Shown here one piece after another: positions 36,239 through 45,665 of a stretch of DNA of 64,000 nucleotides. Numbering within the stretch: the first letter of the stretch is position 1; the number at the start of each line of letters is the position of its first letter. A program made the translations under genes and the position numbers. The stretch is taken from the NCBI RefSeq assembly GCF_001667315.1, contig NZ_LZHT01000091.1, positions 26,523 through 90,522 on the forward strand. The letters run 5' to 3'. Origin of the DNA: Mycobacterium sp. 852002-10029_SCH5224772. Lineage in GTDB: Bacteria > Actinomycetota > Actinomycetes > Mycobacteriales > Mycobacteriaceae. Below the pieces are notes generated by a model that had not been told where the DNA came from, ran no database searches, and saw nothing but the letters and a program-made list of their open reading frames with translations.

Positions 36239-38176
36239 ATGGAAAAACTTCGCATGACATCGCCCGACCTGACCGAGGCCAATATCGACAGGCTCGCCGA
36301 GCTGTTCCCCAACGTCATCACCGAGACGCTCGACGTTGATGGGAATCCCAAAAAGGCCGTCGACTTCGACCTGCTGCGCCAAGAACTGTCAGACCACGTT
36401 GTCGAAGGCCCCCAGGAGCGCTACCGGCTCGACTGGCCCGGCAAACGGGAAGCAGCCTTCGCCGCCAACGCGCCAATCGCCAAGGCCCTCCGTCCGATCC
36501 GCGAGGAATCAGTCGACTTCGACACCACCAAAAACCTTTTCATCGAAGGCGACAACCTCGAAGCCCTGAAGCTGCTGCAAGAGTCGTACCTCGGCAAAGT
36601 CAAACTCATATATATCGACCCGCCCTACAACACCGGGAACGACTTCATTTACGACGACGATTTCGCCGAGTCCGCCACCGACTACCTCGCGCGATCAGGC
36701 CAGGCAGACGGCGAGGGCGCCAAGCTCGTGGCGAACACGGAAGCTAACGGCCGCTTCCACTCCGACTGGCTGAGCATGATGTACCCGCGCCTGAAGCTGG
36801 CTCGCACACTACTGAGTTCCGATGGCCTATTCATCGCCAGTATTGACAGCCACGAGACGCACAACCTGCGCAAGCTCTGCGACGAAGTTTTTGGTGAGCG
36901 CAACTTCGTTGCTGAAGCAATCGTTGTAGCAAGCCCGAGAGGCCGCCAGTCGGACTCCTTCCTTGCCGGAGTACACGACACCCTCTTGATCTATGCACGC
37001 GACCGAGCCGCTGCTGTGGTGGGTGGGCGTCCGCTTGAATCGGACCAACGTAGCGAATTCAAGTTGAACGATCCCGACATTGGGCCCTACCGACTGCTGG
37101 GGCTGCGCCAACGGGGTACCGCTTCCAAGCGGAGCGATCGACCAGACATGTACTTTCCGTTTTATGTTGCGCCCAGCGGTGATGCCATCTCGCTTGAGCC
37201 CCATCCTGGATGGTCAGAGGTCCTTCCCCGTAAAGCTGACGGCACCGACGGTCGATGGGCGTGGGGTAAGGAGAGGTGCTCGAAGATGAAACACCTCCTT
37301 GTCGCTAAGTGGATCGAGCGCCGCAATGAGTTTGACGTCTTCCATAAGGACGCGCTGTTCCGGGAAGGAGCGGAGCGACAGCGGAAGTTCAAGACTCTGT
37401 GGGACTCAAAGGGCTTCGATAATCAAAATGGTACGCAGGAGACGAAGGCGCTGTTGGGCGGTGACTTCATGAGTTACCCCAAGCCTGTTGCGCTCATGCG
37501 AGAGATCTGTCTCCTTGGCGCGCCCGATGGCGGAACGGTAGTCGACCTGTTCGCAGGCTCCGGCACAACGGGGCAGGCAGTACTTGAGGCATCTGCTGCC
37601 GACGGCAATTCGCGCCAGTTCATCCTGGTTCAACTCGATGAGCAGCTGCCGGACGGGTCGGTCGCTCGCAACGCCGGTTACCGGACGATCGCTGAGTTGA
37701 GTCGGGACCGTGTACGCCGTGCCGGCAAGCAGCTCATAGAAGATGCTGGATTGGCTGCTGGCGGGTACGACATCGGATTCCGGAGTCTTAGGGTGGACAC
37801 AACCAACATGGCAGTCGTCCTACGTGCTCCGGACGAGACGGGCCAACAGGCACTCACTGAACTTGAGAACAGCGTGAAACCTGGTCGATCCGGGGAGGAT
37901 CTGCTGTTTCAGGTGCTGCTGGACTGGGGTCTCGAATTGACCATGCCCGTCACGGCCGAGCAGCTTGAAGGGCGTGAGGTTTTCGTCGTCGACGACGATG
38001 CTCTCATCGCGTGTTTCGATTCGGACGTAAGCGCGGAGTTGTTGCGGGCCATCGCGAAGCGTGAGCCGCTGCGGGTGGTATTCCGTGACTCGGGCTTCGC
38101 CTCCGACGACGCTCGGATCAATGCGGAACAGATTTTCCGTGAGATCTCCCCGGCGACGGATGTGAAGGCCATCTGA
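36239..38176 (+). CDS. Type III site-specific DNA methyltransferase (Mod)
   Basis: 645 residues, 3 bp after the DUF4391 stop. The order of motifs is beta-class: motif IV YIDPPYNTGNDF near 125, then motif I DLFAGSGTTGQAV near 434, typical of N6-adenine methyltransferases of type III R-M systems. The middle (about 200-400) is the variable target-recognition part. The start MEKLRMTSPDLTEANIDRLA is typical of Mod. It should protect host DNA and guide Res. Confidence 0.93.
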   Translation: MEKLRMTSPDLTEANIDRLAELFPNVITETLDVDGNPKKAVDFDLLRQELSDHVVEGPQERYRLDWPGKREAAFAANAPIAKALRPIREESVDFDTTKNLFIEGDNLEALKLLQESYLGKVKLIYIDPPYNTGNDFIYDDDFAESATDYLARSGQADGEGAKLVANTEANGRFHSDWLSMMYPRLKLARTLLSSDGLFIASIDSHETHNLRKLCDEVFGERNFVAEAIVVASPRGRQSDSFLAGVHDTLLIYARDRAAAVVGGRPLESDQRSEFKLNDPDIGPYRLLGLRQRGTASKRSDRPDMYFPFYVAPSGDAISLEPHPGWSEVLPRKADGTDGRWAWGKERCSKMKHLLVAKWIERRNEFDVFHKDALFREGAERQRKFKTLWDSKGFDNQNGTQETKALLGGDFMSYPKPVALMREICLLGAPDGGTVVDLFAGSGTTGQAVLEASAADGNSRQFILVQLDEQLPDGSVARNAGYRTIAELSRDRVRRAGKQLIEDAGLAAGGYDIGFRSLRVDTTNMAVVLRAPDETGQQALTELENSVKPGRSGEDLLFQVLLDWGLELTMPVTAEQLEGREVFVVDDDALIACFDSDVSAELLRAIAKREPLRVVFRDSGFASDDARINAEQIFREISPATDVKAI

Positions 38177-38181
38177 CACCG

Positions 38182-41100
38182 ATGAAGCTTCAGTTCAAGA
38201 TTCAGCAGTACCAGACCGATGCCGTAGATGCGGTTGTCGAGGCCTTCGCCGGACAGCCGAAGCATGATGGTGTCTCTTATCGGATCGATCCGGGCAGAGC
38301 GAAGCCCACCACGGCACCGATGCTCTTTGACCCGAGCGCGACCTCCGACTCGGGTCTGCGAAATGCCGAGATCGCTTTGACACCAACGCAGCGGCTAGAG
38401 AACGTTCAGCGAGTTCAACGGTCGCGAAACTTGCCGCTGTCGGACAAGCTGGTGGACAGCAAAGCGGCTCCGGGTGCTCCGAATCTCGACGTTGAGATGG
38501 AAACCGGTACCGGTAAGACCTACGTCTACATCAAGACGATCATGGAGCTGCACAAGCGGTACGGTTGGTCGAAGTTCATCGTCGTCGTCCCGTCGGTCGC
38601 GATTCGCGAGGGAGTGAAGAAGTCAATCGATTTGACGGCCGAGCACTTCCAGCAGGCGTACGGCCATAAGCCCAGGTCGTTCATCTACAACTCATCCCAG
38701 CTGCATGAGTTGGAGCGGTTCAGCTCAGACGCCGGCGTGCAGATGATGATCATCAACATTCAGGCGTTCAATTCGACGAACAAGGATAACCGTCGCATCT
38801 ACGACGAACTCGACGACTTCCAATCGCGGCGGCCTATCGATGTCATCAGCGCAAACCGCCCCGTTGTGATTATCGACGAACCGCAAAAGATCAGTGCGCC
38901 AAAGTCATTGGAGGCACTATCGCGGTTCAATGCACTCATGGTGCTGCGCTACTCGGCTACTCACAAGGTCGAACACACCAAAATTCACCGCCTCGATGCG
39001 CTTGATGCGTACAACCAGAAGTTGGTCAAGAAGATCGCGGTGCGAGGCATCACCGTGAAGGGACTCGCCGGCACGACTGCCTACCTTTACCTGGATGCGA
39101 TCGAGATCGCCAAGGGAGCAAAACCGCGGGCCCGCATGGAGATCGAGGTACAGACCAAGGGTGGGCCGATCAGGCGGCAGGTCAGGCGCCTCGACGTGGG
39201 CGCCAACCTCCATGACATCTCCAATGGCATCGAGGCGTACAAAGGCCTCTTCATTACCGATATCGACGCCAACCGCGACGTCATCGAACTCAGCAACGGT
39301 GATGTCGTCAGCGCTGGACAGCTCTGCGACCGTGACGTCACCGAAGAAGCTAAGCGCCGCATTCAGGTCCGGGAGGTGATTCGGGCACACCTTGAAAAGG
39401 AACGGGAGCTGTTCGCCCAGGGCATCAAGGTGTTGTCGCTGTTCTTTATTGATGAGGTTGCGAAGTACCGCGATTACGGCCGCGAAGACACGCTCGGCGA
39501 CTATGCCCGGGTCTTCGAGGAGGAGTACGCCTCGATCGTCGATGAGATACTCGGCGAGCTGGAGCTCGACGTCGCTGCCGCGGCATATCGGGCGTATCTT
39601 CGCCGCGACGATGTGCATGCCGTGCACGAGGGATACTTCTCGATCGACAAGAAGACCAGGCACGCGGTCGACGGGCCAGTACACGCGACAGGCGACGAGA
39701 AGGGCCAATCCAAGGACGTCGATGCCTACGACCTGATCCTCAAGAACAAGGAACAGCTGTTATCGCTGGCCGAGCCCGTTCGCTTCATCTTCTCCCACTC
39801 CGCACTGCGCGAAGGCTGGGACAACCCCAACGTGTTCGTGATGGGCATGCTCAAAAAGAGCGACAACACCGTGTCCCGACGCCAGGAGATCGGCCGAGGC
39901 CTGCGCCTGGCCGTCGACCAAAATGGCGAACGTATGGACAACCCCGTGACGGTGCACGACATCAACGAGCTGACGGTCGTCACCGACGAGTCCTACACCG
40001 ACTTCGTCGTAGGGCTACAAAAGGAAATCTCCGACTCGCTCGCCAAACGGCCACGCAAGGCGAGTGTGAAGTTCTTCACCGGCAAGGCAATTCAGACGGA
40101 AGACGGCGAGTCGGTAGTCGAGGAAGCCCTCGCGCAGGCGCTCTACAAGTACCTAATCAAGAACGACTACGTGAACGACGATGACACGCTCTCCGACGAC
40201 TACAAGGCAGCAAAAGAGGCTGGCACCCTTGCAGAGCCGACATCAGAGGCCCTGAAACCGATACTCAAGTTTCTCTTGCCCTTGGTCGACTCGCTCAACA
40301 TCGACGTACCGGTCCCAACCGATGACCGCAAGCCCAAGAAGATCCCGCTCAATGAGGCCAACTTCGCCAAGAAGGAGTTCCAGGCCCTATGGCGCCGCAT
40401 CAACCACAAGGCTGTCTATCAGGTCGAGTTCGACTCATCCGAGCTCATCACCGAGTGCATTCAGGCACTCGACAAGCATCTCAACGTCGCCGCGATGCAA
40501 TACGTCGTCCAAGCCGGCAGGCAGCGCGACTCCCTAGAGGCTGACGACCTCGCCAGCGGCGGCGGCTTCGACGTGTCCAGTACCGCAACCCACACCGCGA
40601 CGGTGTCGGCCGCATCCCAGGTCAAATACGACCTACTCGGCGAAGTGACCGAGAAAACGAAGCTCACCCGCCGTACCGCGGCAGCAATCCTCAGCGGAGT
40701 CACCCCGGAGACGTTTGCCAAGTTCCGGCTCAATCCAGAGCAGTTCATCACCGAGGCCGCCCGACTCATCAACGAGCAGAAGGCAACAGTGATCGTTGAG
40801 CACCTGACCTACGATGCACTCGAAGACCGTTTCGACACAGCGATTTTCACGGAGAACCAGACCAAGCAGGATCTCACGCTTGCCGGCGGCAAGCTGACGA
40901 AGCACATCTACGACTACGCCGTCACAGACTCCAAAGTGGAACGCGCCTTTGTCACCGAACTCGATACCAGTCAGGAGGTTGCCGTCTACGCGAAGCTGCC
41001 ACGAGGATTCTTCATCCCGACTCCTGTCGGTGACTACAACCCAGACTGGGCCATCGCGTTCACCGAGGGGTCCGTCAAACACATCTACTTCGTCGCCGAG

Positions 41101-41262
41101 ACCAAAGGCTCGCTCTCGTCTCTCCAGCTCAAAGGTGTCGAGGACGCAAAAATCGAATGCGCCCGGAAGTTCTTCGCATCGCTGAGCGAGAAGAATGGCG
41201 AGGACGTCAAGTACGAGGTTGTCACCGACTACACCGAGCTGATGCAGCTCGTGACGGTGTGA
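38182..41262 (+). CDS. Type III restriction endonuclease subunit (Res)
   Basis: 1,026 residues, 5 bp after Mod. SF2 helicase motifs: EMETGTGKTYVY near 110, VVIIDEPQKIS near 232, REGWDNPNVFVMG near 540 and RRQEIGRGLRLAVD near 570. The C-terminal nuclease has a PD-(D/E)xK core: YNPDWAIAFTEG followed by FVAETKGSLSS near 950-975. Both ATPase and nuclease residues are present, so it should cleave DNA with Mod. Confidence 0.94.
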   Translation: MKLQFKIQQYQTDAVDAVVEAFAGQPKHDGVSYRIDPGRAKPTTAPMLFDPSATSDSGLRNAEIALTPTQRLENVQRVQRSRNLPLSDKLVDSKAAPGAPNLDVEMETGTGKTYVYIKTIMELHKRYGWSKFIVVVPSVAIREGVKKSIDLTAEHFQQAYGHKPRSFIYNSSQLHELERFSSDAGVQMMIINIQAFNSTNKDNRRIYDELDDFQSRRPIDVISANRPVVIIDEPQKISAPKSLEALSRFNALMVLRYSATHKVEHTKIHRLDALDAYNQKLVKKIAVRGITVKGLAGTTAYLYLDAIEIAKGAKPRARMEIEVQTKGGPIRRQVRRLDVGANLHDISNGIEAYKGLFITDIDANRDVIELSNGDVVSAGQLCDRDVTEEAKRRIQVREVIRAHLEKERELFAQGIKVLSLFFIDEVAKYRDYGREDTLGDYARVFEEEYASIVDEILGELELDVAAAAYRAYLRRDDVHAVHEGYFSIDKKTRHAVDGPVHATGDEKGQSKDVDAYDLILKNKEQLLSLAEPVRFIFSHSALREGWDNPNVFVMGMLKKSDNTVSRRQEIGRGLRLAVDQNGERMDNPVTVHDINELTVVTDESYTDFVVGLQKEISDSLAKRPRKASVKFFTGKAIQTEDGESVVEEALAQALYKYLIKNDYVNDDDTLSDDYKAAKEAGTLAEPTSEALKPILKFLLPLVDSLNIDVPVPTDDRKPKKIPLNEANFAKKEFQALWRRINHKAVYQVEFDSSELITECIQALDKHLNVAAMQYVVQAGRQRDSLEADDLASGGGFDVSSTATHTATVSAASQVKYDLLGEVTEKTKLTRRTAAAILSGVTPETFAKFRLNPEQFITEAARLINEQKATVIVEHLTYDALEDRFDTAIFTENQTKQDLTLAGGKLTKHIYDYAVTDSKVERAFVTELDTSQEVAVYAKLPRGFFIPTPVGDYNPDWAIAFTEGSVKHIYFVAETKGSLSSLQLKGVEDAKIECARKFFASLSEKNGEDVKYEVVTDYTELMQLVTV

Positions 41263-41278
41263 GCGCGGGCGTATTCAC

Positions 41279-43870
41279 ATGAAAGACGAGGTGCTGGAAT
41301 CTCAGGCGGTCGCCATGGAGGACCCTGGTCTTCCCGACCCGCGTGAGACTCTCGCGGGGTGGGCGAATGAGCAGGATGAGTGGATCCGCTCAATCATTCG
41401 ACATGTACTTGGCACTGGCCGGGCCCTGTCAAACGACGACATCGATGTTGTGTACACGCTCTTTCGGCAAGAGAAGGGACTCGATGAGCGAACGCTCCCG
41501 ACGGAGCCGAGCCTCGCGATGGAGGCGCCAGAGGAAGATACCGAACTGCCGCTCGTGATCACGAGGCTCTCTGAGGTCACCGGCGTCAACGCGATCGTGA
41601 CGGGCTCGGTGATCGAGCCCCACGTAGGAATGACCATTCTGTTCGGCGAAAACGGCACCGGCAAGACTGGTTACGCGCGGATCCTCAAGGCGCTCGCGGG
41701 AAGTCGTACCGCGGACACGATCCTTGGCGATATATCAGCGAGCCAAGAGGTAGCGCTATCGGCAAAGATCGGGTACACGATCGGACCCGAAGTCAACGAG
41801 TTCGTGTGGACTGGCGGGCAGGGCCAAGCCCCCTTCACACGGATGTCGATCTTCGACAGTCCCGCGGTCAATTTCCATGTTGATGACGACTTGGAGTACT
41901 CCTACGTCCCGACTGTCCTTGCCCTGTTCAATCACGTAAGCACGGCGATCAAGGGCGTGCAGGAGCGCATAGCCAAGTCCGTAGGGGACCTGTCGTCCGG
42001 ATCGACCACACTGCTCAGTCGCTTCCCCCGTGAATCGACTATCTATCCGCTCGTGGAAACGCTCGGCGCGTCAACGGATCTTGCGGACCTCAACGCGCGG
42101 GCTGATAGAGGCTTGGACGTCGACCAGCGGACCGATGTCCTGCGCCGCGCGGTTGCCGCGCTTGAAGCCGGCGCCCTTACTGCCCAGATCGCAGAGCGGC
42201 AGCGAGGCGAGCGAGTGCTGCGGCAGGCAGTGCTTGCGGCCACCACGCTCGGCGCATTGGACGCCCAAGCGTTAAATGCGCGAATCGAGCGACTAGCCGA
42301 ACTCCAGTCCGATTACCGCACCTTCCGCACGGAGCTATTCGCGGCCGCCGATCTCCCGGCAGACCCGGAGGAGACATGGGAAGCGTTCGTATCGAGTGGT
42401 GACCGGTACGCGGCGCACCTGGAATCCCTTGGCGTGCATGATGTGGAGCGTTGTCTCTACTGCCGGCAACCCCTGACGGATCCAGCCAGGGCACTTGTCG
42501 CAAAATACGGCGATTACCTCACGGACAAGATCAGCTCCGACATCGCCTCCGCCCAACAAAGCATCGGTAGCGTGACGGCGCCGATATTGGCAATCCAACT
42601 GAACGACGTCAACCCATTCGTAGATGAATACGAGGGTCAGGCCGACAGGCCGTCGTTCTTCGCGGGAGTTGCCGGCATTAGAGACGCCGCTACTGCTGCA
42701 GCGGCGGCGATTCGAGCGGGAGGCCCCATAGATACCTCCGGCTTGGCGGGCGTGTCGACTCTGGCTTCTGCGGTGTCGGCGGCGCAGGTGTCTATCGCGG
42801 CAGAGATCGCGGACCTGAAGAATCAGGCGGAAAATCGCGCCGATGCTCTTCGCGAGAAGAAGCGTGAGCTGGCGGAGCTGACGGCGGCCGGGGAGCTTGC
42901 GAAGTCGTGGACAACAATCCAGGCCCAGGTAGAACGGGCAAAGGAGTCGGACAAACTGCGGGTCTTGGCCGGCAAGTTCTCCTCCTTGGGTCGGTCGGTG
43001 ACCGAGCTCGCAAAGGCGGCGAGCGACCAACTCATTAATCAGAGTTTCGACAAGCTGTTCGCTGAGGAGTGCGAGGCTCTCCGTGCACCGGAGCTCAAGG
43101 TCGAGTTCGTGGGCCGACAGGGCCGAGCACAACGTCGCAAGACCCTCGCCGGTCGGCACAAGCCGTCCAAAATCCTGTCCGAGGGAGAGCAGAAGGTGCT
43201 CGCGCTCGCCGATTTCCTTGCTGAGGCCCGCTTGGCTGGGATCACGGCTCCGGTCATCTTCGATGATCCTGTATCGAGTCTGGACCACCGACGCATCAAC
43301 GAGGTTGCCCGCCGAGTCGCGAGCCTCGCGGAATGCAACCAGGTGATCGTCTTTACGCATGACATCTTCTTTACGACCACGCTGTTGTCGCTCTTCGAAG
43401 CGTCGAAGCGTTGCGCCTACTTCCAGGTCACTGACGAGGACGGGAAGGGCAAGGTAACCCGTGCATCTGGTCCACGTTGGGATTCTCTCGGCAGCCTCAA
43501 ATCCAACATCAACAAGACCATCGAGGCCGCCCGAGCCGTCGACGGCGAGTCGCGTGCCGCCTTGATCCGCGATGGCTATGGCTGGATCAGGTCGTGGTGC
43601 GAAGTGTTCACGGAGACGGAGCTACTGAAGGGCGTATCCCAGCGGTATCAGCCCAACATCCGTATGACCACCCTCAGTGAGATCAAGGGCGGGGCACTTC
43701 CGGCCGCGTCGAAAGTCGTAACTCGCGTGTTCGAGGACGCCTGCCGATACATCGCGGCGCATTCGCAGCCACTGCCCACCCTCGGAGTCGGCCCAAGCCT
43801 GGCGGGTTTGGAGACACACTGGAAGGAACTGCAGGACGCCCGAACGCAATACGCGGCTGCGACCGAGTAG
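41279..43870 (+). CDS. RloC/PrrC-like AAA ATPase with CxxC hook
   Basis: 863 residues, 16 bp after Res. ABC/SMC-type ATPase: Walker A FGENGTGKTGYARIL near 121 and Walker B VIFDDPVSSLDHRR near 661, separated by coiled-coil stretches with CLYCRQPL near 391, a possible zinc hook. The layout resembles RloC and AAA_13 proteins guarding R-M systems. A C-terminal R-x3-E (IRSWCEVFTETELL) recalls the PrrC/RloC nuclease triad, but I cannot place the third residue, so tRNA-nuclease activity is unproven. It would act as a second line if restriction fails. Confidence 0.82.
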   Translation: MKDEVLESQAVAMEDPGLPDPRETLAGWANEQDEWIRSIIRHVLGTGRALSNDDIDVVYTLFRQEKGLDERTLPTEPSLAMEAPEEDTELPLVITRLSEVTGVNAIVTGSVIEPHVGMTILFGENGTGKTGYARILKALAGSRTADTILGDISASQEVALSAKIGYTIGPEVNEFVWTGGQGQAPFTRMSIFDSPAVNFHVDDDLEYSYVPTVLALFNHVSTAIKGVQERIAKSVGDLSSGSTTLLSRFPRESTIYPLVETLGASTDLADLNARADRGLDVDQRTDVLRRAVAALEAGALTAQIAERQRGERVLRQAVLAATTLGALDAQALNARIERLAELQSDYRTFRTELFAAADLPADPEETWEAFVSSGDRYAAHLESLGVHDVERCLYCRQPLTDPARALVAKYGDYLTDKISSDIASAQQSIGSVTAPILAIQLNDVNPFVDEYEGQADRPSFFAGVAGIRDAATAAAAAIRAGGPIDTSGLAGVSTLASAVSAAQVSIAAEIADLKNQAENRADALREKKRELAELTAAGELAKSWTTIQAQVERAKESDKLRVLAGKFSSLGRSVTELAKAASDQLINQSFDKLFAEECEALRAPELKVEFVGRQGRAQRRKTLAGRHKPSKILSEGEQKVLALADFLAEARLAGITAPVIFDDPVSSLDHRRINEVARRVASLAECNQVIVFTHDIFFTTTLLSLFEASKRCAYFQVTDEDGKGKVTRASGPRWDSLGSLKSNINKTIEAARAVDGESRAALIRDGYGWIRSWCEVFTETELLKGVSQRYQPNIRMTTLSEIKGGALPAASKVVTRVFEDACRYIAAHSQPLPTLGVGPSLAGLETHWKELQDARTQYAAATE

Positions 43871-43950
43871 CACGCACTCGGTGTGACGTACTCCAAGCGG
43901 CTGCCGGAGGCCTGACAACGTGTCGCAAGCCCGATCGTTCACAGTCAACA

Positions 43951-43981
43951 GTGTCTCGTGAGACACCAAAATTTCGCATAA
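43951..43981 (-). repeat. Right terminal inverted repeat of the Tn554-like element
   Basis: Read inward on the minus strand: TTATGCG (43981-43975), 8-bp spacer, GTGTCTCACG (43966-43957). The innermost part is itself a dyad, GTGTCTC-GT-GAGACAC (43951-43966). Confidence 0.8.
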
Positions 43982-43988
43982 TGAAACG

Positions 43989-45047
43989 GTCGAGGACGGT
44001 GAATGCGCAGAGGTCATCGAGGACCTGGGCCGCCTCGCTCGGCGTCGTTGCAGCGTCGATCCGTTCCTGCCAGGGGCGGATGATGGTCGGCGTAACGATC
44101 TTCATGATGTCGGCCTCATGCGTGTAGTGAGCGCCGAGCTTGCCAGCGATGATTCGCTCCATCAACGAGCCAAAGATTGTGGGCTCCACCTTGCCCCAGT
44201 CGTAGCCACTAGCCTCGGCGAGCAGAGCCAGTTCGTCATGGTTGAGCTCAATCTCGGCGGGGTCCGCGAACAACTGCCCATTGACGAACCGAGTGCCCGC
44301 GAGGATACCTTTCCGATGTTGGTTGCCCTTTTGGTTGAGCACTCGGAACAGAAAGCCAAGTTTCTGTGCTGATTCCTCGGGGGTCTTGGCAGCTTGTGCG
44401 ACCGTTTTCTTGAACGGCGAGCCGTCCAACAACCCGAGTTCCTCAGCGAACATGGTCCAGACGGACTGCATGATGAATCGGATGATTTCGTCTGGCGGTG
44501 CTGCGCTGCGGTCAATTAGCGACAGGTACACGTCGCCTACCTGGTTTGCAGCCTCGGCAGTAAGTTCCTTATGTAGCTCCGCGAAGTTTGGTTGCTGGTC
44601 TGTGCCAGCAAGGAACATTAGCGCGTCGTAGCGCGACGGCAGGTCCTCAAGAGCAAAGGTCGTTCTGGGCGCTTTCGGGAACCTTCCGGGCTCCCAGATT
44701 TCGAAACGTTTGAAGTTGCAGAGCACTACCCACTGCGCTGCGGGAGTGTCTGAACTTTCGTCCGCCGATTCCTCCCAATACTTTTTCACCTGTTCGCGGG
44801 CCGAGCTGACATCGACGTGCGGAGCTTTCATCTCAATGATGCAGACGCCCGGCCAGTGCAAGTCCATGAATCCAGCCGATGATTTAAATGCCTCGAACTG
44901 CGCACCTACTTCGATGCGGTCCGATCCGTACGCGTCGAAGAGCTGATTCAGGAAGGTCTGCGCCTCAGACTTCTCGGTGCCGTTATAGTCAGCCCACTTC
45001 TTACCGAGCTTGGTCAGGTACTTCTGGATCTCTTCACCGCTGCGCAC
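43989..45047 (-). pseudogene. MmeI-like DNA methyltransferase/restriction protein, N-terminal part (split gene)
   Basis: 353 residues from GTG 45047 to the last host codon (Asp of motif I) at 43989; beyond it the frame runs into transposon DNA and stops at 43683. Residues 15-75 (KKWADYNGTEKSEAQTFLNQ, then FMDLHWPGVCIIEMKAPHVD) carry the nuclease-like core with E-x-K, followed by the helical spacer (FGSLMERIIAGKLGAHYT) and AFTVLD, the start of motif I. The C-terminal part lies at 24608-26221. No ribosome site is obvious before the GTG. Confidence 0.88.
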
Positions 45048-45091
45048 AAGGGTGACTTTATTGGGATCCGACGACCACGACCAGCAGGCGG

Positions 45092-45349
45092 CTAGACGAG
45101 TCGCATTTCATTCCCCGCGAAGTAGGCATCCTTTTGAAGTCGGGTCCGAACCTGTTCGAGGCTCTTGATCGCATCGCCCAGCGCGAGCAGCGCGTTGCTC
45201 TCCTCAGGGCTCGGGCCGAGTCGCTTCTTCGCTTTCTTCGCTCTGGCTAGAGCGTGTTCGACGTTAACCAGTACGTCAGATACTTCTGTCATCGCCCGTT
45301 CATGCGCGGCTTGCGCCTCTGAGCGAGGGTCGTGAGCAGGGGTGCCCAT
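45092..45349 (-). CDS. Small helical hypothetical protein upstream of the methyltransferase
   Basis: 85 residues from ATG 45349 (MGTPAHDPRSEAQAAHERAM). Two helices with heptad-like spacing (VSDVLVNVEHALARAKKAKK, LALGDAIKSLEQVRTRLQKD) suggest a small coiled-coil protein. It lies 44 bp upstream of the split methyltransferase on the same strand and was probably its operon partner. Confidence 0.6.
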   Translation of the reverse strand: MGTPAHDPRSEAQAAHERAMTEVSDVLVNVEHALARAKKAKKRLGPSPEESNALLALGDAIKSLEQVRTRLQKDAYFAGNEMRLV

Positions 45350-45543
45350 GGTTTCTCCAAACCCACCTTGGTTGCGGCTGTAGTGCTTCACCCTAGCGGC
45401 GACGAGCGAGCCATGACGAGTGCCACGCTTCGTAGAAGTCGTGTCGTGGATAAATCGACGTCTGTGGATTGCAAGCATCGCGCTCACCGATCGCGACAAG
45501 CAGCGATGCGCACTCCAACCTCGCCTGTTGCAAAACTAAAGAA

Positions 45544-45657
45544 TTGAGACATGAAGACCGGAAACGAATGTGTAGTAGAAACTACGAGTTCGGGTTGTCT
45601 CAAAAGTTGACGCAAAATCGGTGTCTCATACCGATGAGTTCTGAGAATTATGAGATA
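45544..45657. promoter_or_regulatory. res-like site of the serine recombinase
   Basis: Four TGTCTCA-type half-sites stand just upstream of the recombinase: TTGAGACA (45544-45551) with TGTCTCAA (45596-45603), and TGTCTCATA (45622-45630) with TATGAGATA (45649-45657). Two inverted pairs upstream of a resolvase gene fit a res locus of subsites that also regulates the gene. Confidence 0.55.
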
Positions 45658-45665
45658 CTGAGTGC

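Larger units (their letters stand above)
26222..43988. mobile_element. Tn554-like element carrying an expanded type III R-M operon
   Basis: About 17.76 kb inserted in the methyltransferase gene. Ends: TTATGCG (26224-26230) with GTGTCTCACG (26243-26252) on the left, and the same two blocks inverted at 43975-43981 and 43957-43966 on the right, with spacers of 12 and 8 bp. Inside are three overlapping tyrosine recombinases and a DUF6262-like gene, then a six-gene defence operon. No target duplication is visible, as expected for Tn554-type transposition. Confidence 0.85.

Noticed and set aside
43683..43988. C-terminal extension of the N-terminal methyltransferase piece
   Set aside because: This part is transposon end sequence read through by chance and resembles no methyltransferase.
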